The notes: generated by a model from the sequence alone, not told the origin. 64,000 nucleotides of DNA from Pseudomonas sp. GD04091 (GCF_029836165.1 NZ_JAOEBG010000022.1:1-64000); one strand, 5' to 3'; positions 19,022 to 30,288 are shown, counted from the first letter of the stretch. Program-made: numbers and translations.

Positions 19022-21595
19022 ATGGCCGATTGGCAATCCCTCGATCCCGAGGCCGCTCGCGAAGCGGAAAAATACGAGAACCCCATTCCCAGCCGTGAGC
19101 TGATCTTGCAGCGCCTCGCCGACCGTGGCGAACCGGCCGCTCGGGAAGAGCTGGCGGTCGAGTTCGGTCTGTACGAGGAAGATCAGATCGAAGCCCTGCG
19201 TCGCCGGCTGCGCGCCATGGAGCGCGACGGCCAGCTTATCTATACCCGGCGCGGCACCTATGCCCCGGTAGACAAGCTCGACCTGATCTGCGGCCGCGTC
19301 TCCGGCCATCGTGACGGTTTCGGTTTCCTCATCCCCGACGACGGCAGCGAGGACCTGTTCCTCAGCCCGGCGCAGATGCGCCTGGTGTTCGACGGCGACC
19401 GTGGTCTGGCCCGGGTCTCCGGCGTCGACCGCCGTGGACGCCGTGAAGGCGTGCTGGTCGAGATCATTTCCCGTGCCCACGAGAGCGTGGTCGGCCGTTA
19501 CTTCGAAGAAGGCGGCATCGGCTACGTGACCCCGGACAACCCGAAGATCCAGCAGGAAGTGCTGGTGACCGCCGGACGCAACGGTGGGGCCAAGATCGGC
19601 CAGTTCGTGTCGATCAAGATCACCCACTGGCCGACCCCGCGCTTCCAGCCCCAGGGCGACGTGATCGAAGTCATCGGCAACTACATGGCTCCGGGCATGG
19701 AGATCGACATCGCCTTGCGCAGCTATGACATCCCGCATGTCTGGCCGAAAGAGGTGATCAAGGAGGCGCGCAAGTTCCGCTCCGAAGTCGAGGAGAAGGA
19801 CAAGGAGAAGCGTGTCGACCTGCGCCATCTGCCGTTCGTCACCATCGACGGCGAGGATGCCCGCGACTTCGACGACGCCGTTTATTGCGAGCCGCAAGGC
19901 AAGCTGCGCCTGTTCTCCGGCGGCTGGCGCCTGTACGTGGCGATCGCCGACGTTTCCAGCTACGTGCGCCTGGGCTCGGCCCTGGACATCGAAGCGCAGC
20001 AGCGCGGTAACTCGGTGTACTTCCCCGAGCGCGTCGTGCCGATGCTGCCCGAGGAGCTGTCCAACGGCCTGTGCTCGCTGAACCCGCACGTCGATCGCCT
20101 GGCCATGGTCTGCGAGATGACCATCAACAAGGCCGGCCAGATGGTCGACTACCAGTTCTACGAAGCGGTCATCCATTCCCATGCTCGCCTGACCTACAAC
20201 AAGGTCAGCAGCATGCTCGAACACGCCCGCACTCGTGAGGGCAAGGCCCTGCGCGAGGAGTACAGCGCGGTAGTGCCCGACCTGAAGAACCTCTACGCGC
20301 TGTACAAGGCGCTGGTGGCGGCCCGCCACACCCGTGGCGCGATCGACTTCGAAACCCAGGAAACCCGGATCATCTTCGGTGAAGACCGCAAGATCGACGA
20401 AATTCGTCCGACCGTGCGCAACGACGCCCACAAGCTGATCGAGGAATGCATGCTGGCGGCCAACGTTGCCACCGCCGAGTTCCTGCACAAGCACGGCGTG
20501 CCGGCCCTGTACCGTGTTCACGACGGTCCGCCGCCGGAGCGCCTGGAAAAGCTGCGCGCCTTCCTCGGCGAGCTGGGCCTGAGCCTGCACAAGGGCAAGG
20601 AGCCGTCGCCGAAGGACTACCAGCAACTGCTGGCGAGCATCGCCGGGCGCCCGGATTTCCACCTGATCCAGACCGTCATGCTGCGCTCGCTGAGCCAGGC
20701 GGTGTACAGCGTCGAGAACAACGGCCACTTCGGCCTGAACTACGAGGCCTACACCCACTTCACCTCGCCGATCCGTCGTTACCCGGACCTGCTGGTGCAC
20801 CGCGCCATCCGCAGCGTGATCCGCTCGAAGGTCGATACCCCGCACGTCAAGCGTGCCGGCGCCATGAGCATTCCCAAGGCGCGCATCTACCCGTACGACG
20901 AGAACACCCTCGACCAGCTGGGCGAGCAGTGCTCGATGACCGAGCGTCGCGCCGACGAGGCGACCCGTGACGTGGTCAACTGGCTCAAGTGCGAGTACAT
21001 GCGCGACCGCGTCGGCGAGACGTTCCCGGGTGTGATCACCGCGGTGACCGGCTTCGGCTTGTTCATCGAACTGACCGACATCTACGTCGAAGGCCTGGTG
21101 CACGTCAGTGCCCTGCCGGGCGACTACTACCACTTCGATCCGGTACACCACCGTCTGTCCGGCGAGCGTAGCGGCCGCAGCTTCCGCCTGGGCGACACGG
21201 TGGAGGTGAAGGTCATGCGCGTCGACCTCGAGCAGCGCAAGATCGACTTCGAGATGTCCGAGGCGGCCGTCAATGCACCGGTCGGGCGCAAGCCGCGCGC
21301 GGCCTCGACCGAGCCTGCGACCCCGGCCGCACCCGCGACCGAGGCGAAGATCTCGCCAAAGCCGCGCAGCCGCAAGAGCGAAAGCGCCGAGGCGTACTTC
21401 CCGAAAGACGCCGTTCAGCGCAACGCCGAAGTGCGCAAGAGCCGCGAGATGAAAAAGGCGCTGATGAGCGAGGCGAAGCAGGGTGGCCACGCCGCCGGCA
21501 AGGCCGACAAGGGCGCCAAGGCTTCGGGCAAGACCAAGCACCGCAAGGGGCCGTCGAAGACCGGCGCGCCACGTAAAGGCAAGAACAAGTCATGA
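19022..21595 (+). CDS. rnr: Ribonuclease R
   Basis: Processive 3'-5' exoribonuclease that degrades structured RNA and takes part in rRNA quality control and tmRNA-linked decay. The 857 residues have an N-terminal winged-helix segment, tandem cold-shock domains, the RNB catalytic domain with DGEDARDFDDAVY (aspartate cluster), an S1 domain (GETFPGVITAVTGFGLFIEL), and a long Lys/Ala-rich basic tail. The ATG follows AAGGTG by about 11 bases. It overlaps rlmB by four bases. The 271-base upstream gap carries AT-rich runs but no clear promoter. Confidence 0.96.
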   Translation: MADWQSLDPEAAREAEKYENPIPSRELILQRLADRGEPAAREELAVEFGLYEEDQIEALRRRLRAMERDGQLIYTRRGTYAPVDKLDLICGRVSGHRDGFGFLIPDDGSEDLFLSPAQMRLVFDGDRGLARVSGVDRRGRREGVLVEIISRAHESVVGRYFEEGGIGYVTPDNPKIQQEVLVTAGRNGGAKIGQFVSIKITHWPTPRFQPQGDVIEVIGNYMAPGMEIDIALRSYDIPHVWPKEVIKEARKFRSEVEEKDKEKRVDLRHLPFVTIDGEDARDFDDAVYCEPQGKLRLFSGGWRLYVAIADVSSYVRLGSALDIEAQQRGNSVYFPERVVPMLPEELSNGLCSLNPHVDRLAMVCEMTINKAGQMVDYQFYEAVIHSHARLTYNKVSSMLEHARTREGKALREEYSAVVPDLKNLYALYKALVAARHTRGAIDFETQETRIIFGEDRKIDEIRPTVRNDAHKLIEECMLAANVATAEFLHKHGVPALYRVHDGPPPERLEKLRAFLGELGLSLHKGKEPSPKDYQQLLASIAGRPDFHLIQTVMLRSLSQAVYSVENNGHFGLNYEAYTHFTSPIRRYPDLLVHRAIRSVIRSKVDTPHVKRAGAMSIPKARIYPYDENTLDQLGEQCSMTERRADEATRDVVNWLKCEYMRDRVGETFPGVITAVTGFGLFIELTDIYVEGLVHVSALPGDYYHFDPVHHRLSGERSGRSFRLGDTVEVKVMRVDLEQRKIDFEMSEAAVNAPVGRKPRAASTEPATPAAPATEAKISPKPRSRKSESAEAYFPKDAVQRNAEVRKSREMKKALMSEAKQGGHAAGKADKGAKASGKTKHRKGPSKTGAPRKGKNKS

Positions 21596-22338
21596 GTCAG
21601 CTGGAAAAGATCTACGGCGTGCATGCCGTGCAGGCACTGCTGCAGCACCATCCCAAGCGGGTCAAGCAGATCTGGTTGTCGGAAGGGCGCAGCGAGCCGC
21701 GCATCCAGGCATTGCTGGCACTGGCCGCCGAGAACCGTGTCCAGGTCGGCCAGGCCGAGCGCCGCGAGCTCGATGCCTGGGTCGAGGGCGTGCACCAGGG
21801 CGTGGTCGCCGAGGTGAGCCCGAGCCAGGTGTGGGGCGAGGCGATGCTCGACGAGCTGCTCGAGCGCACTGAAACCCCGCCCTTGATCCTGGTGCTCGAT
21901 GGCGTGACCGACCCGCACAACCTCGGCGCGTGCCTGCGCACCGCCGATGCGGCCGGCGCCACCGCCGTGGTGATCCCGAAGGACAAGTCGGCCACGCTGA
22001 CCGGGGTGGTGCGCAAGGTCGCCTGCGGCGCCGCCGAGGTGATGCCGCTGGTGGCCGTGACCAACCTGGCCCGTACCCTGGAAAAACTTCAGCAGCGTGG
22101 GCTGTGGGTGGTCGGCACCGCCGGCGAGGCCGAGCAGGAGATCTACCAGCAGGACCTGACCGGGCCGCTGGTGATGATCATGGGCGCGGAAGGCAAGGGC
22201 ATGCGCCGCCTGACTCGCGAGCACTGCGACTTTCTGGTCAAGCTGCCGATGGCCGGTAGCGTCAGCAGCCTCAATGTCTCGGTGGCGACCGGGGTGTGCC
22301 TGTTCGAGGCCGTGAGGCAGCGTCAGGGCAAGCGCTGA
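21592..22338 (+). CDS. rlmB: 23S rRNA (guanosine-2251-2'-O)-methyltransferase RlmB
   Basis: SpoU-family knotted methyltransferase acting on G2251 in the ribosomal P-loop. The 248 residues have an N-terminal substrate-binding domain (starting LEKIYGVHAVQALLQHHP) and the three SPOUT motifs: NLGACLRTADAAGA, IMGAEGKGMRRLT, and LPMAGSVSSLNVSVA. It is coupled to rnr through an ATGA overlap, a common gammaproteobacterial pair. Confidence 0.95.
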   Translation: MSQLEKIYGVHAVQALLQHHPKRVKQIWLSEGRSEPRIQALLALAAENRVQVGQAERRELDAWVEGVHQGVVAEVSPSQVWGEAMLDELLERTETPPLILVLDGVTDPHNLGACLRTADAAGATAVVIPKDKSATLTGVVRKVACGAAEVMPLVAVTNLARTLEKLQQRGLWVVGTAGEAEQEIYQQDLTGPLVMIMGAEGKGMRRLTREHCDFLVKLPMAGSVSSLNVSVATGVCLFEAVRQRQGKR

Positions 22339-22351
22339 GCGGGTAATGTGC

Positions 22352-22422
22352 GTGGAGCGGGTTTGCCCCGCGATAGCGATGGTAGGTTTGATAACGTCAT
22401 CGCGGGGCAAGCCCGCTCCCAC
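22352..22422. repeat. REP pair after rlmB
   Basis: Arms GTGGAGCGGGTTTGCCCCGC (from 22352) and GCGGGGCAAGCCCGCTCCCA (22401-22420) in inverted orientation, of the 'GGCAAGCCCGCT' REP type. Probably acts as the 3' border of the rnr-rlmB transcript. Confidence 0.85.
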
Positions 22423-22492
22423 GCCACTCTTCTCAGACTTGTACGGTATGGCCTGAATATGTTTCCGGCTGTTCAAATAATCGCCAGCCTCC

Positions 22493-22521
22493 TTGCTTGT
22501 CCCTCCAGCCTTCTCTACAAT
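22493..22521 (+). promoter_or_regulatory. Sigma-70 promoter of rpsF operon
   Basis: -35 TTGCTT (22493-22498) and -10 TACAAT (22516-22521) with an ideal 17-base spacer. The predicted start, near 22528, is about 115 bases upstream of rpsF. No competing promoter is seen in the gap. Confidence 0.75.
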
Positions 22522-22524
22522 TGC

Positions 22525-22570
22525 GCCCCTTGCCGAGCAGGCAGGCGCACATGTGCCTTCTCGCTGGGGC
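22525..22570 (+). promoter_or_regulatory. Candidate S6:S18 autoregulatory leader
   Basis: Just after the predicted start, GCCCC (22525-22529) can pair with GGGGC (22566-22570), enclosing CCG (22533-22535) and an inner hairpin AGGCGC-ACAT-GTGCCT. S6:S18-binding leaders with an exposed CCG are known upstream of rpsF in many bacteria; the assignment here is by position and fold only. Confidence 0.45.
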
Positions 22571-22641
22571 AAGACATACAGTGTCATTCACTCCTTGTCT
22601 GACCAGGTTGCTGGCAGACTACTAACCCGTAAGGAGCATTC

Positions 22642-23067
22642 ATGCGTCATTACGAAATCATCTTCCTGGTTCACCCGGACCAGAGCGAGCAAGTCGGCGG
22701 CATGGTTGAGCGTTACACCAAGCTGATCGAAGAAGATGGTGGCAAGATCCACCGCCTGGAAGACTGGGGCCGTCGTCAGCTGGCCTACGCAATCAACAAT
22801 GTTCACAAGGCTCACTACGTGATGCTGAACGTTGAGTGCACCGGCAAGGCCCTGGCCGAGCTGGAAGACAACTTCCGCTACAACGATGCCGTGATCCGTA
22901 ACCTGGTCATCCGTCGTGACGAAGCCGTTACCGGCCCGTCCGAGATGCTCAAGGCCGAAGAGAACCGCAGCGAGCGCCGTGAGCGTCGTGAACGTCCTGA
23001 GCATGCTGATGGCGCCGAAGGCGACGACAGCAATGACAGCGACAACAGCGATAACGCTGACGAGTAA
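22642..23067 (+). CDS. rpsF: 30S ribosomal protein S6
   Basis: Platform protein of the small subunit that binds as a heterodimer with S18. The 141 residues start [18 protein letters not shown] and include the [17 protein letters not shown] segment. The C-terminal tail is charged and Asp/Asn/Ser-rich ([15 protein letters not shown]), a natural substrate for RimK-type glutamylation. AAGGAG at 22631-22636 supports the start. First gene of rpsF-rpsR-DUF2232-rplI. Confidence 0.98.
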   Translation: MRHYEIIFLVHPDQSEQVGGMVERYTKLIEEDGGKIHRLEDWGRRQLAYAINNVHKAHYVMLNVECTGKALAELEDNFRYNDAVIRNLVIRRDEAVTGPSEMLKAEENRSERRERRERPEHADGAEGDDSNDSDNSDNADE

Positions 23068-23095
23068 TCCACGGACCTTTTGAGGAGCCAATCAC

Positions 23096-23326
23096 ATGGC
23101 ACGTTTCTTCCGTCGTCGTAAATTCTGCCGCTTCACTGCTGAAGACGTGAAAGAGATCGACTTCAAAGATCTCAACACCCTGAAAGCTTACGTATCCGAA
23201 ACCGGCAAGATCGTTCCAAGCCGCATCACCGGTACCAAAGCTCGTTATCAGCGTCAGCTGGCTACCGCTATCAAGCGCGCCCGCTTCCTGGCCCTGCTGC
23301 CCTACACCGACAGCCACGGCCGCTGA
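23096..23326 (+). CDS. rpsR: 30S ribosomal protein S18
   Basis: 76-residue basic protein ([20 protein letters not shown]...) that pairs with S6 in the platform of the 30S subunit. Strong ribosome site TGAGGAGCC; 28 bases after rpsF. It has standard length and motifs, including [15 protein letters not shown]. Confidence 0.98.
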   Translation: MARFFRRRKFCRFTAEDVKEIDFKDLNTLKAYVSETGKIVPSRITGTKARYQRQLATAIKRARFLALLPYTDSHGR

Positions 23327-23360
23327 GACCGGGTCGTCGACTAAGTAGCAAGGGATAGGC

Positions 23361-24227
23361 ATGCGAGCGTTAGCAAGCTTCATCATGCGCGGTCGTGTGC
23401 AGGCCACCCTGGTGGTGGTCATCAGCGCGGTACTGCCGCTGCTGTTCTGGTTGAGTGCCGCCGCCGGGAGCCTGGTGTTCCTGCGGCGCGGGTTCAAGGA
23501 CGCTTCATCGGTCATCGCCTGGGGCCTTTTGCCCGGCCTGGCCATGTGGGTCTTCGGCGAGCCGAGCACCTTGCTGGTGTTCCTCGGCACGCTGGGGCTG
23601 GCCGCGCTGTTGCGCGCCGAGCATTCCTGGGCCCGGATACTGCTGGCGAGTGTCGTGTTGGGCTTGTTGTACAGCCTGATCCTCGACCTGGTACTGCGTG
23701 AAACCTTCGAGGTATTGGCCAAGGCGCTTGAAAAAGCCCTGCCGCAGTTCGAAGGCAAGCCGGTACTTCCCGGTGAGCTGATCGGCCCGCTGCTGATCGC
23801 TTCCAGTGCAGTGATGCTGCAGTTGTTCAGCGTGCTGGCGTTGATGCTGGCGCGTTATTGGCAGGCTGCGTTGTACAACCCCGGTGGTTTCGGTCGCGAA
23901 TTCCGCGAACTGAGGCTGCCCAAGGTGCCGATGCTGGCACTGGTGTCGCTGATGGTGCTGGGTCCGTTCCTCGGGCCGCAGTTCATCGTGCTGGCATCGG
24001 CGTCGAGCCTGGTACTGCTTCTGTGTGGTATCGCCCTGGTTCATGGGCTGGTGGCACAGGGGCGACTGGCCGGATTCTGGCTGGTGGGGATGTACGTGAC
24101 GCTGCCGCTGCTGATGCAGTTGATGTATCCGTTGCTCGTGGTCCTGGCCATAGTCGACAGCCTGATTGATTTTCGCGGTCGCAAGTCCCCTTCGCAGGGT
24201 GACGACTCCGCGAACGGTGAAGGTTAA
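23361..24227 (+). CDS. DUF2232-type polytopic membrane protein
   Basis: A 288-residue integral membrane protein with about eight predicted helices (for example [69 protein letters not shown]). It resembles the DUF2232/YybS group found between rpsR and rplI in pseudomonads. The biochemical role is unknown. It lies inside the ribosomal-protein operon (34 bases after rpsR, 20 before rplI), so it is coexpressed with translation genes; that placement is the only functional hint. Confidence 0.8.
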   Translation: MRALASFIMRGRVQATLVVVISAVLPLLFWLSAAAGSLVFLRRGFKDASSVIAWGLLPGLAMWVFGEPSTLLVFLGTLGLAALLRAEHSWARILLASVVLGLLYSLILDLVLRETFEVLAKALEKALPQFEGKPVLPGELIGPLLIASSAVMLQLFSVLALMLARYWQAALYNPGGFGREFRELRLPKVPMLALVSLMVLGPFLGPQFIVLASASSLVLLLCGIALVHGLVAQGRLAGFWLVGMYVTLPLLMQLMYPLLVVLAIVDSLIDFRGRKSPSQGDDSANGEG

Positions 24228-24247
24228 AAGTTAAGAGGTTTTACCAA

Positions 24248-24694
24248 ATGGAACTGATCCTGCTGGAAAAAGTCGCTAACCTGGGCAACCTGGGCGACAA
24301 AGTAAATGTTAAGGCCGGTTACGGCCGTAACTACCTGCTGCCGTTCGGCAAGGCCACCGTTGCCAACGCCGCCAACCTGGCCGCGTTCGAAGAGCGCCGC
24401 GCCGAGCTGGAAAAAGCCGCAGCAGACAAGAAAGCTTCGGCTGAAAGCCGCGCTGCCCAACTGGCCGAGCTGGAAGTGACCATCACTGCCACCGCTGGCG
24501 ACGAAGGCAAGCTGTTCGGTTCGATCGGCACCCACGACATCGCTGACGCCCTGACCGCCTCCGGCGTCGAAGTGGCCAAGGCTGAAGTTCGTCTGCCGAA
24601 CGGCACCATCCGTCAGGTTGGCGAATACGACGTAGCCGTGCACCTGCACAGCGACGTCGAAGCCACCGTACGCGTGGTCGTCGTAGCTGCCTAA
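24248..24694 (+). CDS. rplI: 50S ribosomal protein L9
   Basis: The 148-residue L9 starts [19 protein letters not shown], with the N-terminal rRNA-binding domain including [13 protein letters not shown], the long connecting helix (about 40-75) and the C-terminal domain. Last gene of the rpsF cluster; followed by a clear terminator. Confidence 0.98.
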   Translation: MELILLEKVANLGNLGDKVNVKAGYGRNYLLPFGKATVANAANLAAFEERRAELEKAAADKKASAESRAAQLAELEVTITATAGDEGKLFGSIGTHDIADALTASGVEVAKAEVRLPNGTIRQVGEYDVAVHLHSDVEATVRVVVVAA

Positions 24695-24739
24695 GCTGCT
24701 GTAATCGACTGGCCCCTTGCGGGTCAGGCGGTTAACATC

Positions 24740-24780
24740 GGGCACGGTCCTGTCTTGCAGGCCGTGCCCTTTGTCTTTTT
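24740..24780 (+). terminator. Intrinsic terminator after rplI
   Basis: Stem GGGCACGG/CCGTGCCC (24740-24747 with 24762-24769), extended by CTG/CAG near the loop, followed by TTTGTCTTTTT. It ends only 25 bases before the dnaB start, leaving little room for a dnaB promoter; some read-through is likely. Confidence 0.85.
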
Positions 24781-24805
24781 CATCTACCCGAATTCCTGCG
24801 TGGCC

Positions 24806-26203
24806 ATGAACGAGATCACCACCCCCGAGCAACTCGACCTGCAAACCGCTGCCCTGAAGGTGCCGCCGCATTCCATCGAGGCCGAACAGGCCGTGCTCGG
24901 TGGCCTGATGCTGGACAACAACGCCTGGGAGCGGGTGCTGGACCAGGTATCGGACGGCGATTTCTATCGGCATGACCACCGCCTGATCTTCCGTGCCATC
25001 CACAAGCTGGTGGACGCGAACCAGCCATTCGACGTGGTGACGCTGCACGAGCAGCTGGACAAGGAAGGCGTCTCGACCCAGGTGGGCGGCCTGGCCTACC
25101 TCGCCGAACTGGCCAAGAACACGCCATCGGTGGCCAACATCAAGGCCTACGCCGCGATCATCCGCGAGCGCGCGACGCTGCGCCAGCTGATCAGCATCAG
25201 TACCGATATCGCCGACAACGCCTTCAACCCCCAGGGCCGCAACGCCGAAGAAATCCTCGATGACGCCGAACGGCAGATCTTCCAGATCGCCGAGGCGCGG
25301 CCCAAGACCGGTGGTCCTGTGGGGGTCAACGAGCTGTTGACCATGGCCATCGACCGCATCGACACGCTGTTCAACTCCGACAGCGACATCACCGGTGTTT
25401 CCACCGGATTCACCGATCTGGACGAAAAGACCAGCGGCCTGCAGGCCGCCGACCTGGTCATCGTTGCCGGCCGTCCGTCGATGGGCAAGACCACCTTCGC
25501 CATGAACCTGGTGGAAAACGCCGTGTTGCGCAGCGACAAGGTGGTGCTGGTGTTCTCCCTCGAGATGCCTGGTGAATCGCTGATCATGCGTATGCTCTCG
25601 TCCCTTGGCCGTATCGACCAGACCAAGGTGCGTTCCGGCCAGCTGGACGACGACGACTGGCCGCGGCTGACCTCGGCGGTCAACCTGCTCAACGACCGCA
25701 AGCTGTTCATCGACGATACCGCGGGTATCAGCCCTTCGGAGATGCGTGCGCGTACCCGCCGACTGGCGCGTGAGCATGGCGAGATCGCCATGATCATGGT
25801 CGACTACCTGCAGCTCATGCAGATTCCAGGATCGGCCGGTGACAACCGGACCAACGAGATTTCCGAGATCTCCCGCTCGCTCAAGGCGCTGGCCAAGGAG
25901 TTCAACTGCCCGGTGATCGCCCTGTCGCAGCTCAACCGCTCCCTGGAGCAGCGCCCCAACAAGCGCCCGGTCAACTCCGACCTGCGTGAATCCGGAGCGA
26001 TCGAGCAGGACGCCGACGTGATCATGTTCGTTTACCGGGACGAGGTGTATCACCCCGAGACCGAGCACAAGGGCGTGGCCGAGATCATCATCGGCAAGCA
26101 GCGTAACGGCCCCATCGGCTTCGTGCGCCTGGCGTTCATCGGCAAGTACACCCGCTTCGAGAACCTCGCGCCGGGCATGTACAACTTCGACGACGACGAA
26201 TAA
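24806..26203 (+). CDS. dnaB: Replicative DNA helicase DnaB
   Basis: Hexameric 5'-3' helicase at the replication fork. The 465 residues have the N-terminal DnaG-binding domain (PHSIEAEQAVLGGLMLDN) and a RecA-like core with Walker A GRPSMGKT, Walker B MIMVDYLQLM and NRSLEQRPNKRP. The start was taken at MNEITTPEQLDLQ as in homologues; a longer reading would pass through the rplI terminator. The ribosome site is weak. Lying just after rplI is typical. Confidence 0.96.
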   Translation: MNEITTPEQLDLQTAALKVPPHSIEAEQAVLGGLMLDNNAWERVLDQVSDGDFYRHDHRLIFRAIHKLVDANQPFDVVTLHEQLDKEGVSTQVGGLAYLAELAKNTPSVANIKAYAAIIRERATLRQLISISTDIADNAFNPQGRNAEEILDDAERQIFQIAEARPKTGGPVGVNELLTMAIDRIDTLFNSDSDITGVSTGFTDLDEKTSGLQAADLVIVAGRPSMGKTTFAMNLVENAVLRSDKVVLVFSLEMPGESLIMRMLSSLGRIDQTKVRSGQLDDDDWPRLTSAVNLLNDRKLFIDDTAGISPSEMRARTRRLAREHGEIAMIMVDYLQLMQIPGSAGDNRTNEISEISRSLKALAKEFNCPVIALSQLNRSLEQRPNKRPVNSDLRESGAIEQDADVIMFVYRDEVYHPETEHKGVAEIIIGKQRNGPIGFVRLAFIGKYTRFENLAPGMYNFDDDE

Positions 26204-26217
26204 GACCTGACTGGGGA

Positions 26218-26255
26218 CCCTGTGGGAGCGGGCTTGCCCGCTCCCACAGGGTTTT
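26218..26255. repeat. Single REP palindrome after dnaB
   Basis: Perfect 16-base stem CCCTGTGGGAGCGGGC with its complement, TT loop, followed by TTTT. It begins 15 bases after the dnaB stop and, with the T run, probably also terminates transcription. Confidence 0.85.
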
Positions 26256-26305
26256 CCATGCGCTCGATGAATCCGACCATCACCGTCGGATTTGGTCAAA
26301 ATTTG

Positions 26306-26314
26306 TGCTATATT
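26306..26314 (+). promoter_or_regulatory. Extended -10 promoter of ygiQ
   Basis: TGCTATATT matches the extended -10 pattern TGnTATAAT with one change; no -35 is evident, as is usual for this class. It lies 43 bases before the ygiQ start, in the only AT-rich stretch of the gap. Confidence 0.45.
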
Positions 26315-26356
26315 CCGCGCCCGCGATTTCCCTGCACACCAGAACCGGTCACTGAC

Positions 26357-28654
<2,298 letters not shown>

Positions 28655-28664
28655 CTGGTCCATT

Positions 28665-28750
28665 TGGGGGCTGCTGCGCAGCCCTTTCGCGACACAAGGC
28701 CGCTCCTACAGGCGAATGCAATCTCCTGTAGGAGCGGCCTTGTGTCGCGA
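28665..28750. repeat. REP pair after ygiQ
   Basis: Inverted arms CGCGACACAAGGCCGCTCCT (from 28688) and AGGAGCGGCCTTGTGTCGCG (28730-28749), preceded by a GGGCTGC-TGC-GCAGCCC hairpin. Lies between convergent ygiQ and the LOG-family gene. Confidence 0.85.
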
Positions 28751-28772
28751 AGCGGTCCCAGGATTTCAGCCT

Positions 28773-29360
28773 TCAATCCGGCTGCTTGTCGACCCACTTC
28801 GGCAACACCGGCGACTCGAACCGCTCCATCCCCTCCAGCAGTTCATTCGACTGCTTCCCGAGCAACAGCATCGCCCGGTGCTGCGGCCGCACGAAGCCCT
28901 CTTCGACGATATGGTCGAGGAACCCGCCCAGCTTCTCGTAGAACCCGTTCACATCGAGCAACCCCAGCGGCTTGGCGTGATAGCCCAGTTGCCCCCAGGT
29001 CCACACTTCGAACAGCTCCTCCAGCGTACCCAGGCCACCCGGCAGGGCGATGAAGGCATCGCTGAGTTCGGCCATGCGTGCCTTGCGCGCATGCATGCCG
29101 TCCACCACTTCCAGGCGGGTCAGGCCCTTGTGGCCTATTTCGGCGTTCATCAGGCTTTCGGGGATGATGCCGATGACTTCGCCTCCTGCGGCCATGGCGG
29201 CATCGGCGACAGTACCCATCAGGCCGACCGCGCCACCGCCGTAGACCAGCGTCAGGCCACGGCGGGCGATGGCCTGGCCCAGGGCGACGGCGGCTTCGCG
29301 GTAGGCAGGGTTGGCGCCGATGCTGGCGCCGCAGAAGACACAAACGGAACGTACAGGCAT
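28773..29360 (-). CDS. LOG-family protein (putative nucleoside-monophosphate phosphoribohydrolase)
   Basis: A 195-residue Rossmann-fold protein of the TIGR00730/LOG family. Members cleave ribose 5-phosphate from cytokinin or purine monophosphates; older 'lysine decarboxylase' labels are wrong. It shows the nucleotide-binding start [27 protein letters not shown], and the catalytic PGGLGTLEE motif near residue 110. Full length. A small ORF with a strong ribosome site lies upstream on the same strand. Confidence 0.88.
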   Translation of the reverse strand: MPVRSVCVFCGASIGANPAYREAAVALGQAIARRGLTLVYGGGAVGLMGTVADAAMAAGGEVIGIIPESLMNAEIGHKGLTRLEVVDGMHARKARMAELSDAFIALPGGLGTLEELFEVWTWGQLGYHAKPLGLLDVNGFYEKLGGFLDHIVEEGFVRPQHRAMLLLGKQSNELLEGMERFESPVLPKWVDKQPD

Positions 29361-29422
29361 TGCTTATCTCCCTTTACATGCGCGCACAGGGTAAGGCGCA
29401 TGCCTGTCGCTTCCAAGGGGAT

Positions 29423-29512
29423 TCACTCTGGGCGGGAGAATTCGCGGACCGAGCCGCTGGCGCCGTGGGCGTAGGCGGCGAGCAGGCTGTTCATGAAATT
29501 GGACAGGGACAT
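29423..29512 (-). CDS. 29-residue small ORF, hypothetical
   Basis: Encodes MSLSNFMNSLLAAYAHGASG followed by SVREFSRPE. A strong ribosome site AGGAG lies nine bases before the ATG, and the coding stretch has GC-rich third positions like its neighbours. It ends 62 bases before the LOG-family gene on the same strand, so the two may be cotranscribed. The sequence suggests a short amphipathic helix with a basic tail. I do not recognise a family, and expression is unproven. Confidence 0.45.
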   Translation of the reverse strand: MSLSNFMNSLLAAYAHGASGSVREFSRPE

Positions 29513-29581
29513 TTCATTCGACTCCTAAATGAGAGGTTGTCGCATCGTCTATCAAGAGGGCATGATGTGCACTTTGATTGG

Positions 29582-29591
29582 TTGTATACAA
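29582..29591. promoter_or_regulatory. Palindrome TTGTATACAA, GntR-type operator candidate
   Basis: Perfect 10-base palindrome in the divergent gap between the small ORF/LOG gene and azurin. TTGTATACAA-like sites are typical of FadR-subfamily GntR regulators. No GntR gene is nearby, so the regulator, if any, is encoded elsewhere. Confidence 0.35.
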
Positions 29592-29630
29592 TCCATTGAA
29601 CAAATCTACTGGCTGGCCACTTGACACCCC

Positions 29631-29644
29631 TTGACCCACATCAG
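29631..29644 (+). promoter_or_regulatory. Candidate ANR/FNR box upstream of azurin
   Basis: TTGAC-CCAC-ATCAG matches TTGAT-N4-ATCAA at eight of ten conserved positions. It is centred 66 bases before the azurin start. Azurin genes in pseudomonads are known ANR targets; the downstream -10 is not clear. Confidence 0.4.
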
Positions 29645-29703
29645 GTACGGGCGTCCGGTTTTCAGGCAGTCTCGCAATTGATAAAACCCTGCCAAGGAGA
29701 TTC

Positions 29704-30159
29704 ATGATGTTTGCGAAAGCTGTAGCGGTATCCCTGCTGACCCTCGCCAGCGCCTCTGTCTTCGCTGCTGACAAGTGCTCGGTGACTGTCGACTCGACTG
29801 ACCAGATGTCCTTCAACACCAAGGAATTCACCGTCGACAAGAGCTGCAAGGAATTCACCGTCAAACTGACCCATTCCGGCAACCTGCCGAAGAACGTCAT
29901 GGGCCACAACCTGGTGATCAGCAAGACCGCCGACATGCAGGGCATTGCCACTGAAGGCATGAGCCAGGGCATCGACAAGGGCTACCTGAAGGAAGACAAC
30001 GCCAACATCATCGCCCACACCGCGATGATCGGCGCACCAGAGAAAGAAACCGAAGTGAAGTTCGACACTTCCAAGCTGGAAGCCGGTGGCGACTACAGCT
30101 TCTTCTGCACCTTCCCGGGCCACATCTCGATGATGAAGGGCAAGGTTATCGTCAAGTAA
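29704..30159 (+). CDS. azu: Azurin, periplasmic blue copper protein
   Basis: Type 1 copper electron carrier. The 151-residue precursor has a signal peptide (cleavage after SVFA), then a mature domain with the copper ligands His in MGHNLV and Cys, His and Met in [12 protein letters not shown], plus the disulfide pair [20 protein letters not shown] precedes two adjacent ATG codons (29704 and 29707); either could be used. It is monocistronic, ending in a REP pair. Confidence 0.96.
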   Translation: MMFAKAVAVSLLTLASASVFAADKCSVTVDSTDQMSFNTKEFTVDKSCKEFTVKLTHSGNLPKNVMGHNLVISKTADMQGIATEGMSQGIDKGYLKEDNANIIAHTAMIGAPEKETEVKFDTSKLEAGGDYSFFCTFPGHISMMKGKVIVK

Positions 30160-30174
30160 TGACGATTTGAAACG

Positions 30175-30281
30175 AGGGGAGGGCTTTGCCCTCCCTTCGC
30201 GACACAAGGCCGCTCCCACAGGGGGATTGCATTTCCCTGTGGGAGCGGCCTTGTGTCGCGAAGGGGCTGCGCAGCAGCCCC
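30175..30281. repeat. REP pair between azurin and nadE
   Basis: Inverted arms TTCGCGACACAAGGCCGCTC and the complement, from 30197 and to 30262, flanked by GAGGGG...CCCTC and GGGGCTGC-GCAGCAGCCCC hairpins. Tail-to-tail position between two genes. Confidence 0.85.
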
Positions 30282-30288
30282 ACTGTCC

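Noticed and set aside
18704-21541. 945-codon minus-strand frame opposite rnr
   Set aside because: Antisense shadow of rnr; it also runs through a tRNA gene and has no recognisable domain.
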